From positions 1,178,001 to 1,242,000 of the forward strand of contig NZ_JACXSS010000001.1 in the NCBI RefSeq assembly GCF_014850955.1: DNA of 64,000 bases, read 5' to 3'. Below are positions 35,817-44,362 of this stretch, one piece after another. Source of the DNA: Methylomonas albis (GTDB lineage Bacteria; Pseudomonadota; Gammaproteobacteria; Methylococcales; Methylomonadaceae). Under the pieces are notes generated by a model that saw only the letters and a program-made list of their open reading frames with translations, ran no database searches and was not told where the DNA came from. The position numbers and the translations under genes were made by a program. Position 1 is the stretch's first letter; every line of letters begins with the position of its first letter.

Positions 35817-36290
35817 GTAAGGCCGTAAGGCGCAATTCGTAGGGCCGTAGGATGTGCTAAACGAAGTGAAGTGCATCGGTCGGGTAGCCATGCGTATGAT
35901 GTCGAAGTTGCGACGACTTGTTTTAATGTCGGGTCTCGGCCCGACAGCCGAGATACTTTCTTTTGTTTGGCCAAAAGAAAGTATCCAAAGAAAAGGCCAC
36001 CCGGATGCCGCTTGTTCCCTGTGCTCCTCGCTTTTGAACGGGGTTGCCGAAAGGGGCTTCCTGCCCCTTCGGCAACGCGCCGCATCCCTGCGGCACCCCT
36101 AACGGGCTAATCCGTTCAAAAGCTCCGGTGCTCGGCGCGGCATACGGGAAGAAAACCATCCCGGCTTCACCGTAAGGCCATAAGGCGCAATTCGTAGGGC
36201 GTCAATAGGCGTAAGCCTTATTGCGCCGTATGTTGGCTTTAAATCATTCGGCGCATTACGCTATCGCTAATGCGCCCTACAACACTTCGG
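35817..36290. repeat. mosaic of short repeats and strong hairpins
   Basis: Non-coding, repeat-built DNA. Direct repeats: GTAAGGCCNTAAGGCGCAAT... at 35817-35844 and 36172-36200. Hairpins: perfect 14-bp arms GATACTTTCTTTTG/CAAAAGAAAGTATC (35952-35985); GTTGCCGAA-a-GGGGC/GCCCCTTCGGCAAC (36043-36076) enclosed by an outer perfect 12-bp pair GCTTTTGAACGG/CCGTTCAAAAGC (36030-36041, 36112-36123). Tract 36111-36163 recurs at 36328-36381. Short frames that cross it read through repeats and are not credible genes. Similar mosaic repeats are likely elsewhere in the genome. Confidence 0.75.
36199..36285. repeat. 85-nt direct repeat, copy 1
   Basis: Imperfect copy of 36789-36872. Both contain CAATAGGCGTA...TTGCGCCG and then the shared block AAATCATTCGGCGCATTACG continuing CTATCGCTAATGCGC. 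The two copies flank the small gene at 36422-36685. Confidence 0.8.
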
Positions 36291-36327
36291 GTACTACGCA
36301 TGCAAAGTCGGCTATCCTGCCGATTTG

Positions 36328-36381
36328 TCCGTTCAAAAGCGCCGGCGCTCGGCGCGGCATACGGGGAGGAAAACCATCCCG
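36328..36381. repeat. second copy of the TCCGTTCAAAAGC repeat
   Basis: TCCGTTCAAAAGC and the following GGCGCTCGGCGCGGCATACG reproduce 36111-36163 with a few substitutions, without its inverted partner. Confidence 0.75.
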
Positions 36382-36421
36382 ATCAAACCATAGGCTGGAA
36401 TAAGCGTAAGCGTTTCCGGCT

Positions 36422-36685
36422 TTAGTCTGCTACCCGGCATTGCTCTGGTTTACCGTCTTTGAAGGACGGCGAGATGCTGACCGGTTCGGTCAAGCCTTTC
36501 ATCAGCAGCAGGTAAGCTTGCTGGTCGATGCACACCTTGTTGAGTTTCCAGGTCCGAAGCTGGCCTTGAAGATCGATGTGTTCGATACTGATCTGCTCCA
36601 GCAACAGGGAGCGGGCTTCGGGGGGCGTGGCGTGGCTAAGCGGGGTGATGGCGGCCAGTAATGTACCGAAAATCAATTTTCGCAT
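36422..36685 (-). CDS. small secreted protein of unknown function
   Basis: Protein of 87 aa with a convincing signal peptide (MRKLIFGTLLAAITPLSHA). The mature chain (TPPEARSLLLEQISIEHIDL ... VCIDQQAYLLLMKG ... EQCRVAD) is about 68 residues with two Cys that could form a disulfide. I do not recognise a family. It is flanked by direct repeats at 36199-36285 and 36789-36872, so it may have been carried in or retained as a repeat-bounded cassette. Confidence 0.6.
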   Translation of the reverse strand: MRKLIFGTLLAAITPLSHATPPEARSLLLEQISIEHIDLQGQLRTWKLNKVCIDQQAYLLLMKGLTEPVSISPSFKDGKPEQCRVAD

Positions 36686-36788
36686 GGGCGGAACTCCCGG
36701 ATATGGTTAAGAACTGCGTCGAATTTTGTATTCAGTCATGCACCTTACCCTTTGGTACTCTACTCATGCAAATCAAGCCGGCTAGGAC

Positions 36789-36872
36789 GGCAATAGGCGT
36801 AGCCGTATTGCGCCGCATATCGGCCTTAAATCATTCGGCGCATTACGCTATCGCTAATGCGCTCTACAAAAC
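36789..36872. repeat. 85-nt direct repeat, copy 2
   Basis: Partner of 36199-36285 (see that entry for the shared block). Same orientation, about 590 bp apart. Confidence 0.8.
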
Positions 36873-37043
36873 TCAGTAAATAGCCCAGGTACCTAGGATG
36901 TGCTGAATAAAGCCGGGCGGGGTGGGCAAGGTTTTTATGCTCACATGGATTGAATGTCCGAGCGCTAGATGTCCGGCATTGGTTGTTTGGTCGTTCGAAT
37001 TCGTTCCGTGCGTATCCATGCGTGGTTATCGTGGCATTTCTTC

Positions 37044-37337
37044 TAAATGCGTCGAGCTTTTTTCTCGACGGTTCTCCAAAATAACTCGGGCATTCTCACA
37101 GCGAGCTCGGACGTTGGAGTTATTTTGTGCAATGGTCGAGCTCTGAGCGAGAACGGCCGACAAATTTTGTCGAACGATGCAGTTCGTTGGTAAATCCGCC
37201 GAGCTTTTTTCTCGACCATTCTGCAAAATAACTCGGGGATTCTCGTGGCGAGCTCGGACGTTGGAGTTATTTTGTCCAATTGCCGAGTTATGAACGAGGA
37301 TGGCCGAGAAATTTAGTAGAACGCTGCGGTTTGCTGG
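37044..37337. repeat. 147-bp tandem duplication
   Basis: Two diverged units with a period of exactly 147 nt: GAGCTTTTTTCTCGAC at 37054 and 37201, ACGTTGGAGTTATTTTG at 37111 and 37258. Because 147 is 49 codons, a minus-strand frame (37026-37346) stays open across both units and reads as a 49-residue repeat (core QNNSNVRAR-ENPRVIL / QNNSNVRARCENARVIL), but it has no signal peptide, family match or clear ribosome-binding site. The rest of 36873-37646 holds nothing else I can identify. Confidence 0.75.
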
Positions 37338-37646
37338 CGTAGCCATCCGCGGTTTTCATGACGGCTGTTCAAATGCGCTCCTTATCCGAGCCATCCTGGT
37401 GCAATTCAGCCGTATTTTGGTTGCCTCTGGTGCAAATTTTCCGGTCTCACCGCATGCGCGAACACTACAAATCCAGAAAAATCAAGGCATCGGCTATTTG
37501 GCATCAACTTTGCTTTATTTAAGTTGTGTTGTTACTCCTATCTGTTCTCATGTGTGGACGTGGCGCTCTGGTTGGTCGACGTTGTTCGGGTGGTCAGGGC
37601 GCATTTTTTTGTCTGCGATAAATCAATCCCTGTCCGTCCTTCCCGC

Positions 37647-39041
37647 TTAAAACTTACATTTCAAATGATACTTCTGCACCCGATAGCGTAAGGTTTCGCG
37701 GGTGGTGCCCAGCATGCGTGCCGCGCCGGTGACGTTGGCGTCATTACGGTTCAGGGCTTCCTGGATAATGAATTTCTCCATTTCGTGCAGGCTGATGCTG
37801 CCATCCAAGGGAATGAATACGCCTTCCTGATTGACCTTGGCGTTGTGGGTGGCGGGGGCTTGTGGCGCTTGTAACTGCAGCCATTCCACCGGTAAATTAT
37901 GATCGTTGGACAGCAACACGCAACGCTCCAACACATTGTGCAATTCGCGGATGTTGCCGGGCCAATCGTAGTTTTTCAGCGCCTGCCAGGCTTGTTCCGG
38001 AATGTGATTGACGGTCTTGGCGGATTTGCGGTTGCATTCGGCGACGAATTGCGGTACCAGTTGTTCCAGGTCCTGTTTGTGTTCGCGCAAGGCCGGCATG
38101 CGGATGTTGATCACGTTCAAACGATGATAGAGATCGCGGCGGAACGCGCCTTCGGCGACTTTTTCCACCAAATCCAGATTAGTGGCGGCGATGATTTGCA
38201 CGTCAATGCTGATCTCGGCTTCGCCACCGACGCGGCGGATGCGTAAGTCTTCCACGGCTTTCAGCAATTTGCTTTGCAAATCCAGATCCATTTCGCCGAT
38301 TTCATCCAGAAATAGCGTGCCGGTGTGCGCTTGTTCGAACAGGCCGCGATGGCGTTTTTTCGCGCCGGTAAAGGCGCCGGCTTCGTAACCGAATAATTCG
38401 GCTTCCAGCAGTTCACGCGGCAGGGCGGCGCAGTTGATTTCCACCAGCGGCGCGGCGGCGCGGCTGCCGGAATAGTGCAGAATACGGGCGATCATGCCTT
38501 TGCCGGTGCCGGTTTCGCCGCTGACGATCAGGCTGGAGAAGGGCACGTTGGCGATTTGTTTCAACATGGCCCGCAGCTGGTTCATGGCCGGGCTGGAGCC
38601 GATCAAACTGTCGATGCTGTATTGATGGTTTTGCGAGGCTGTTTGCTGTTCCAGGCGGCGTTGGGCGCGGGCGCTACGCGCGGCGCCTTCCACTAACAGG
38701 TTCAAACGGTCCAGCGAGCAGGGCTTTTCGATAAAGTCATAAGCGCCCAGGCGCACGGCCCGCACCGAATCGGCGACGCTGCCGTAGCCGGTCAGAAACA
38801 CCCATTCGCTACTACCTATCTCCGGTTTGAGTTTTTCCAGCAAATCCAGGGCGTTGCCATCCGGCAAATTCATGTCGGATAACACCACCAAGGGGTCCAG
38901 GGTTTGTCCGCACAGATATTGTTCGGCTTGTTGCAAGGAATGGGCGATGCTGACTTCCCAGCCGCATTTGCCGAAATAGCGGGCTAATTCCGAGGCCAGC
39001 AGGGTTTCGTCTTCAATAATTAACAGGGTGTTGGGCATCAT
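37647..39041 (-). CDS. sigma54-dependent response regulator (AtoC/ZraR type)
   Basis: Transcription activator of 464 aa. Receiver domain with phospho-acceptor in VVLSDMNLPDG (about residue 57) and K in FIEKPCS; AAA+ domain with Walker A GETGTGKGMIARILH, a perfect sigma54-contact loop GAFTGA (GYEAGAFTGAKKRHRG), Walker B GTLFLDEIGEM; C-terminal Fis-type HTH (ANVTGAARMLGTTRETLRYRVQ). All residues needed for sigma54 activation are present, unlike the NtrX-like protein in this window. The partner kinase lies 76 nt upstream. Targets are not encoded here, but sigma54-like sites occur at 54160, 62610 and 62823. Confidence 0.92.
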   Translation of the reverse strand: MMPNTLLIIEDETLLASELARYFGKCGWEVSIAHSLQQAEQYLCGQTLDPLVVLSDMNLPDGNALDLLEKLKPEIGSSEWVFLTGYGSVADSVRAVRLGAYDFIEKPCSLDRLNLLVEGAARSARAQRRLEQQTASQNHQYSIDSLIGSSPAMNQLRAMLKQIANVPFSSLIVSGETGTGKGMIARILHYSGSRAAAPLVEINCAALPRELLEAELFGYEAGAFTGAKKRHRGLFEQAHTGTLFLDEIGEMDLDLQSKLLKAVEDLRIRRVGGEAEISIDVQIIAATNLDLVEKVAEGAFRRDLYHRLNVINIRMPALREHKQDLEQLVPQFVAECNRKSAKTVNHIPEQAWQALKNYDWPGNIRELHNVLERCVLLSNDHNLPVEWLQLQAPQAPATHNAKVNQEGVFIPLDGSISLHEMEKFIIQEALNRNDANVTGAARMLGTTRETLRYRVQKYHLKCKF

Positions 39042-39117
39042 GGTATGGGCTTCTTGTCGGGTTACGGCATGGTATGGGACTCGCCGGCTTAGACTGGCTT
39101 AGCCGGGTAGTCGCTAG

Positions 39118-40551
39118 TTAGTAGGGCGCTGTCAGCGGTAAAGTCAGGGTCACTCGGCCGTGGCCGGCGGCGTTGTTGTCCAGCTTGAGTTGGCCGCTAA
39201 GATCCTTGGCAAAACGTTGCACCATCACCAGACCCAGGCCGCTGCCTTTTTCCTTCAGGCTGACGAAGGGGCGGATGCCTTGCCGTAATAAGGCTTCACT
39301 GAAGCCGTCGCCGCTGTCGATGACACTGACCGTTAGCTGCTGATCGTTTTGGGTAATATCGACTTCCACGCTTCCCTTGCGGGTGCCGATGGCTTGCACT
39401 GCGTTTTGCAACAGATTCAATAAGGCTTGCCGGAATTCGATCTCCGGCAACATGACCGGGGTTTCCGCCTGTCCACGCACCGAGAAGCGAATGTTATCGG
39501 TCGCTTGATATTTGAACAGGGTGATCAAGTCTTTCACCACGGCGTTGACATCGGTCGGCTGGGCAATTTTGCTGCTGTGGCGCGCGGAACTGAGCAGGTC
39601 GTTGAGATGGTTGGTGAGCCTTTGTACTTCGCTGTGCAGCAGGCCTATGCGTTGGCGCAGGTCCGGGTCGCTGGATTCCGACAACAAGTTTTCCAAGGCG
39701 ACTTGGATAATCGCCAGCGGATTGCGCAATTCGTGCGCGGTGCTGGCCGCCATCTCGGTCAAGGCCGCCATCCGCTCGGCTTTGGCCAGGCGTTGGCTTT
39801 GTTCCAACAGGGCGTGGCTGGTTTGCCGCACCTGTTGCTCCAGGTGATTGGTGTAATGCAAATGTTCCTGTTCCAGTTCGATTAAATGATCGACCAAGTG
39901 GTTATAACGATCGAATAGATCGCGTAATATCGGATCGGCGGTTTCGCGTCTGATGGGTTGCTTGACACCTTCCGCCAGACCGGACAGCAAATCCCGCAAG
40001 GCATCCAAGGGCTCCAACACATTATTACGAAAGAAGTAATGGCCTATCCAGAACAGCATTAAGGGTAGAACCACCGCCAGTTGCAGCTCCAGACGGCTAT
40101 CGTCTTCGACATTGATCAACATTTTTTCTTCTTCGTTGGTCTGTCTATCCAACACCTGGCGGATCATATTCACCGAATCGATCAGTGCTTGCGCGTCGCC
40201 GTTGCTGGCGGCGGCGAATTTGGTTTGCAAGGTGTTCAAATCGACCGCGACCACGAATTCGGAGCTTTTATTGTGTGTTTGAAGTAAGTCCAGCAAGCGA
40301 TCTTGAATATCGTTGATTTGCTCGGCGGCGACGCTGGGGTTGCTGCGGTGTAATGCCAATTGCGATTGCAGCTCCAGTAATTCGAAAATGGTTTCTTCCA
40401 GGTGATGGCCTTTGCCGATGTCGGTTTCTATGGTCTGGATGCGTTGATGATTGCGCCAGGTCAAGCGGCCGATGGCCAGCAGCTCGCCAATCACTAGAAT
40501 ACTCATCACTATGGTGACGAAAATAACCGGACGTAACAGAAGTTTCAACAT
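39118..40551 (-). CDS. membrane sensor histidine kinase, partner of the sigma54 regulator
   Basis: Inner-membrane kinase of 477 aa. Two membrane segments (about residues 7-27, and 157-172 near VVLPLMLFWIGHYF) bound a helical periplasmic region, then HAMP-like linker and coiled coil, the HisKA box (MAASTAHELRNPLAIIQVALENL, His about 273) and a HATPase domain (NLLQNAVQAIG, DSGDGF, GSGLGLVMVQRFAKD). The helical sensor region gives no hint of its ligand. It is followed by the sigma54-type regulator, with which it forms a two-gene system. Confidence 0.9.
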   Translation of the reverse strand: MLKLLLRPVIFVTIVMSILVIGELLAIGRLTWRNHQRIQTIETDIGKGHHLEETIFELLELQSQLALHRSNPSVAAEQINDIQDRLLDLLQTHNKSSEFVVAVDLNTLQTKFAAASNGDAQALIDSVNMIRQVLDRQTNEEEKMLINVEDDSRLELQLAVVLPLMLFWIGHYFFRNNVLEPLDALRDLLSGLAEGVKQPIRRETADPILRDLFDRYNHLVDHLIELEQEHLHYTNHLEQQVRQTSHALLEQSQRLAKAERMAALTEMAASTAHELRNPLAIIQVALENLLSESSDPDLRQRIGLLHSEVQRLTNHLNDLLSSARHSSKIAQPTDVNAVVKDLITLFKYQATDNIRFSVRGQAETPVMLPEIEFRQALLNLLQNAVQAIGTRKGSVEVDITQNDQQLTVSVIDSGDGFSEALLRQGIRPFVSLKEKGSGLGLVMVQRFAKDLSGQLKLDNNAAGHGRVTLTLPLTAPY

Positions 40552-40617
40552 GCGCTAGTTCTCATGGTGGTTGCTGCTAGGCGAAGCATAGCATTTTGCT
40601 GCTTGTGCCCGGCCCGT

Positions 40618-41646
40618 TCAAAGTTTACGCCGGCTCAAAGGGTGGTTATCAAAGGCCTTGCGCACATGTCGCCAATTTGCCAGCACCTGTTCGATACGGT
40701 TGCCGTCGTTGGGCTTGAGTAGCGTAAAGCACTCGCTGCTGCGCACGAACGCCGATAAAAAATCGCCCATGATGCGTTGCTGGGTTTTGTACTCGGCCAA
40801 AGCCGTGCGTTTTAAACCGACTTGCGCGGGCGAGAGCGCGACGCAGGCGCGGGTATGACCGCGTAACGGCAGGTCGCTGGGCAATGACAGCGGTTGATCG
40901 CTCCAGTCCTGCGGAATGCCCCAGTTGGAACCGGTTGGCCAGCCGTGTTGCCAATGAATCAGATAGGCCAGTAATTTCGGTTGCGGGTGCGGCGTTGGGT
41001 ATTGCTGCAGCCAGTGATGTACGGCCAGCAGCGTGAACATACCCAGACCGGCATGGTCGGAGTCGTTTTCCATCACATCCGGGAAGGCGATTATCGTCGG
41101 TTTGGTATCGCGCAGAATCGCGATCAGTTCATTAAGCAGATCCTGGCCGTCCTGGGCAAAGCCGCGGTCTTCCGCTTGCCCATAGGGGACGTGATCAAAG
41201 CCGGTGAATTCCGAGCGCATCGGATTATTGCGCCGCCAGTGCGATACCAGTGCCGAATAAATGCTGCCGTCGGAGAATCCCAATAAATCCAGATGTACAA
41301 AGCCATGGCCCAAAACCTCGGCGGCGCGGCGCGACTCTTCCAGACGTTTCTCGCCAAAATTTAGATAATCCGCTGCCGACGGGTTGCGTTTGCCGCTATC
41401 CTGCATCACCGCGCCGACGTAAGCATCGCCGGAGGTGACAACCGTCGAGCGCACCGTGCCGCCGTTTTGCAGGACTTGCTGAATCAGGCCGGCCGCACTC
41501 AAGCTTTCGTCGTCGGGGTGTGGCGCCAACACCAGCAGGCGTTCGCCTTTACCAATTTCTAAAGTGGGTTCCGCAACCGCAAACAGGGGCGTTGCCAGCA
41601 AGAGCAGGCAAATACAGAAGCAGCGTTTGTAAGGGGATAGTGGCAT
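40618..41646 (-). CDS. secreted PIG-L family deacetylase
   Basis: Predicted exported metal-dependent N-acetyl-sugar deacetylase-like protein of 342 aa. A signal peptide (CFCICLLLLATPLFAVAEP) precedes the metal-binding motif LVLAPHPDDESLSAAGLI (His, Asp, Asp) and the second ligand region NDSDHAGLGMFTLLAVHHW. PIG-L proteins deacetylate GlcNAc-containing lipids or glycans; the substrate here is unknown, and export suggests a cell-envelope glycan. The gene lies 66 nt upstream of the kinase gene and 109 nt after mprF. Confidence 0.85.
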   Translation of the reverse strand: MPLSPYKRCFCICLLLLATPLFAVAEPTLEIGKGERLLVLAPHPDDESLSAAGLIQQVLQNGGTVRSTVVTSGDAYVGAVMQDSGKRNPSAADYLNFGEKRLEESRRAAEVLGHGFVHLDLLGFSDGSIYSALVSHWRRNNPMRSEFTGFDHVPYGQAEDRGFAQDGQDLLNELIAILRDTKPTIIAFPDVMENDSDHAGLGMFTLLAVHHWLQQYPTPHPQPKLLAYLIHWQHGWPTGSNWGIPQDWSDQPLSLPSDLPLRGHTRACVALSPAQVGLKRTALAEYKTQQRIMGDFLSAFVRSSECFTLLKPNDGNRIEQVLANWRHVRKAFDNHPLSRRKL

Positions 41647-41755
41647 TCAAACTCCGTGAGTTTTCGACAATTAATAATTACGGGGTATCAGGCCTATTGT
41701 GACTATGTATGGCAAACACATAGCCTCCAACAAGCGCATACATTAAGTTAAACCG

Positions 41756-44338
41756 TTACTTGCTAAAAATACCTTGCCAACCGCCGGAAATCAGCCGGGT
41801 GATGACCATTAAAATAAACGGTAGCGAGATACCCGCCGGCGCCGCCAAGTAGCGGGGTTGCCAGGTGGGCGCAAATTTAGCTTTGTATTCGTAAAGCCCT
41901 TCAAAATTGTAAAAGTGATCCCCCAAATCGAAAATAGTGGTGCCGATTTTATGCCACAGCGGTGCCAAAGGTCGGCGTTCCAGGCCGGCCAGCGGCGCCA
42001 TGCCCAGCGAAAACCATTGGTAATTTTCCGCTTTGCCCCACAACATCAGTTCGGCAAACAGGAAGTCCATAATGCCTTTCGGGCTGTCGGGGTCGTAGCG
42101 CATCAGGTCTATGGATAGCTCCTGTCGATTGTCGGTTTGCCAGAGATTGGCAAAGGCTTTGATCTGTCCCGAGGGATCTTTGATGACCGCAACATCGGTA
42201 CGGCGCAAGTACTCGTCAGCGAAGAAGCCCAGTGAAAAGCCTTTTTCGCGGGTGTTTTTGTGCGCTAGCCAGGCATCGGATATTTGCCGTAAGATCGGTA
42301 ATGCCGATTCGCGCTCGGAGCCGCTCAGAATTTCAAAGCAATACTCCATTTTGCCGAATTTATTGCGGGCGCTGCGCTGGGAGTCGCGTTGTTTGCCTTG
42401 CAAACTGAACGTTGTTAAATCAACTCGTGCGTCCTCGCCGAGCTTGAACAAGGACATGCCCAAATCCAAGTAGTTAGGCAATAAGCTGGGACCCACTTGA
42501 TAGAACACCGCTTTGGCGCCATGCAGATTGGCTTGTTCGTGGAATTCCCAGAGCAAGTCTTCTATGCCGGAGAGTTCGCCGATGGGGTCACCCATCGCCA
42601 CCCAGAATCGGTCGGTGGTCGCGTACATGATGAATGCGCTACGCTGCGGGTTCCACAGCAAATATTTGTCGGCCAATAAAGCCAGAAAGCCGTGGGTATC
42701 TTCGCAGTGAGTCAGTAACGTTCTGACTTCGCCGATTTCCGCGGCCGATGGTCTTTGCAAATCTTCTGGCGGCGCAATACCGAATAAGCGTGACAGACCG
42801 TAAGACACACTTACCACGGTCATCATCAACAGGGCTCTTAAGAAGCGGGGCGCATCATCTTCATAGGAAAACTGCCACCATAAGGCATGGGCGTATTCGA
42901 CATCGCGGTTGGCGAAAAATCCTAGCCAGGTTGAGCCTGCCAGTACCATGACCACCGTCGCTATCCAGGACACGGAGAAGGACATACGCAGCAGCGAAGA
43001 GCTGCGTTGGAAGTGGCTACGCGTCGGTAATAGCAACAGCAAGATCATTGACAATACCAATGCTTCCCGCCAATCGAAGCCCTTAAGCAAGGACGCGACA
43101 ATCCCAAGTCCCAACATTAGCAGGCTACCGAACCACGCGGCATCGATCCTCAGCCAAATGCCCCGCGCCAAAAACAATAGCAGCAAGCCGATCAAACTGC
43201 CGGCCAGATGCGAAAACTCGACAACAGGCAAGGGAATCGCATTGCGTAACCAATCCATGGCTTCCAAATTTGCAGGAATGGAGCCGGAAACGATTAGTAC
43301 GCCGCCGGCAATCAGCAGCAAAAGTGAGTAAAGTTGCGGTACGATCGCTGTCAGAATTTTGCCGATAAGTTGGCTCCTTTCGGCCAGCAGGGCGCGTCGG
43401 CCGTGGATTTCGTAACCCAATAAACCGACACCGGCACACAGTAGGGGCACAAAGTAGTAAATAACTCGATACAACAACAAGGAGCTGATCAGAATCAGGT
43501 GCTGGTCCGCAGCTTCAATGCCTGACATTAACCAAAGAAATGCACTTTCAAACACGCCAATTCCACCGGGCACTTGGCTAATCACACCCATCACCTGAGC
43601 TACCACGAACACCACCAGGAAGGCGCCGAAATCGATGTCGACCTGATTCAGCAACAGCATCCACAAGACTAAAGACGATAACACCACGTCGATGCTGGCG
43701 ACCAGGGTTTGCCAAATAGCCATCGATACCGAAGGGAGATGGAGCTCGAAGCCTTTAATCAATAAAGGTTTACGCCACAGTAAAACACCTAGCCAATAGG
43801 TCAGCAAACTGGCCGCGCAAACCAGGCTGACCCAATGAATAGCGGGCGGTTCTTGCAGGGTGCCGGATAAATAGTGCGGCAACACCAGGCTACCAATTAG
43901 GCCTAAAGTCAGCGCACCTAACAGATAGGTGACGGTCTGAAACAAGGAAATTTTTAAAATATCCCAGCCAGGCACGCCCCATCTGGCATAAAACCGATAG
44001 CGGATCGAGCCGCCAGCCGCCCAGGCATGGCCGGTGTTGTTGCTGATGGCGTAACTTAGTAAGGCCGCTGCGATCATTTTTCGTAGCGGAATTTGGCTAT
44101 GGCCGGTGAAGCGTAATGCCAGCCAATCATAAGCGGCTAACACCAGATAGTTGATTATCGTGAGTAGCAAAGCCGCGTAAATGATAGGTAGCGGCGTGGT
44201 TTTTAAAGTATCCAGGATGTCGCTTAAATCATGGGTTTGCAATTGACTCTGCACGATGTACAGCGCGCAGACGAATAGCGCCAAGGGCAACCAGTGGCTG
44301 AGCTGTTGAGCGTAACGACTTAGGGTTTCGCGAGTCAT
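41756..44338 (-). CDS. mprF: MprF/LpiA-type phosphatidylglycerol lysyltransferase and flippase
   Basis: Bifunctional membrane protein of 860 aa. The N-terminal two thirds contain about 14 membrane segments of the lipid flippase and synthase-membrane region (for example GVFESAFLWLMSG and the PGGIGVFE motif); the C-terminal cytoplasmic domain (about residues 540-840) is the DUF2156 aminoacyltransferase, with KAVFYQVGPSLLPNYLDLGMSLFKLGEDA and WFSLGMAPLAGLE. The family transfers lysine (sometimes alanine) from aminoacyl-tRNA to phosphatidylglycerol, reducing negative surface charge and sensitivity to cationic peptides and acid. It follows the AcvB/VirJ-like gene by 24 nt; LpiA-AcvB pairing is known in rhizobia and Agrobacterium. 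Confidence 0.92.
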   Translation of the reverse strand: MTRETLSRYAQQLSHWLPLALFVCALYIVQSQLQTHDLSDILDTLKTTPLPIIYAALLLTIINYLVLAAYDWLALRFTGHSQIPLRKMIAAALLSYAISNNTGHAWAAGGSIRYRFYARWGVPGWDILKISLFQTVTYLLGALTLGLIGSLVLPHYLSGTLQEPPAIHWVSLVCAASLLTYWLGVLLWRKPLLIKGFELHLPSVSMAIWQTLVASIDVVLSSLVLWMLLLNQVDIDFGAFLVVFVVAQVMGVISQVPGGIGVFESAFLWLMSGIEAADQHLILISSLLLYRVIYYFVPLLCAGVGLLGYEIHGRRALLAERSQLIGKILTAIVPQLYSLLLLIAGGVLIVSGSIPANLEAMDWLRNAIPLPVVEFSHLAGSLIGLLLLFLARGIWLRIDAAWFGSLLMLGLGIVASLLKGFDWREALVLSMILLLLLPTRSHFQRSSSLLRMSFSVSWIATVVMVLAGSTWLGFFANRDVEYAHALWWQFSYEDDAPRFLRALLMMTVVSVSYGLSRLFGIAPPEDLQRPSAAEIGEVRTLLTHCEDTHGFLALLADKYLLWNPQRSAFIMYATTDRFWVAMGDPIGELSGIEDLLWEFHEQANLHGAKAVFYQVGPSLLPNYLDLGMSLFKLGEDARVDLTTFSLQGKQRDSQRSARNKFGKMEYCFEILSGSERESALPILRQISDAWLAHKNTREKGFSLGFFADEYLRRTDVAVIKDPSGQIKAFANLWQTDNRQELSIDLMRYDPDSPKGIMDFLFAELMLWGKAENYQWFSLGMAPLAGLERRPLAPLWHKIGTTIFDLGDHFYNFEGLYEYKAKFAPTWQPRYLAAPAGISLPFILMVITRLISGGWQGIFSK

Positions 44339-44362
44339 GGTTTGCTGAATGCCGTTATGAAA

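Noticed and set aside
35817-36165. Short open frames on both strands across the repeat mosaic
   Set aside because: They read through hairpins and direct repeats in several frames at once, which is typical of GC-rich repeat DNA and not of coding sequence.
37044-37337. Possible CRISPR array
   Set aside because: Only two units of 147 nt with diverged sequence throughout; there is no short constant repeat with unique spacers and no cas gene.
41700-41730. CTATGT...ACATAG hairpin as mprF terminator
   Set aside because: Short stem, no T-run on the minus strand; it may be incidental.
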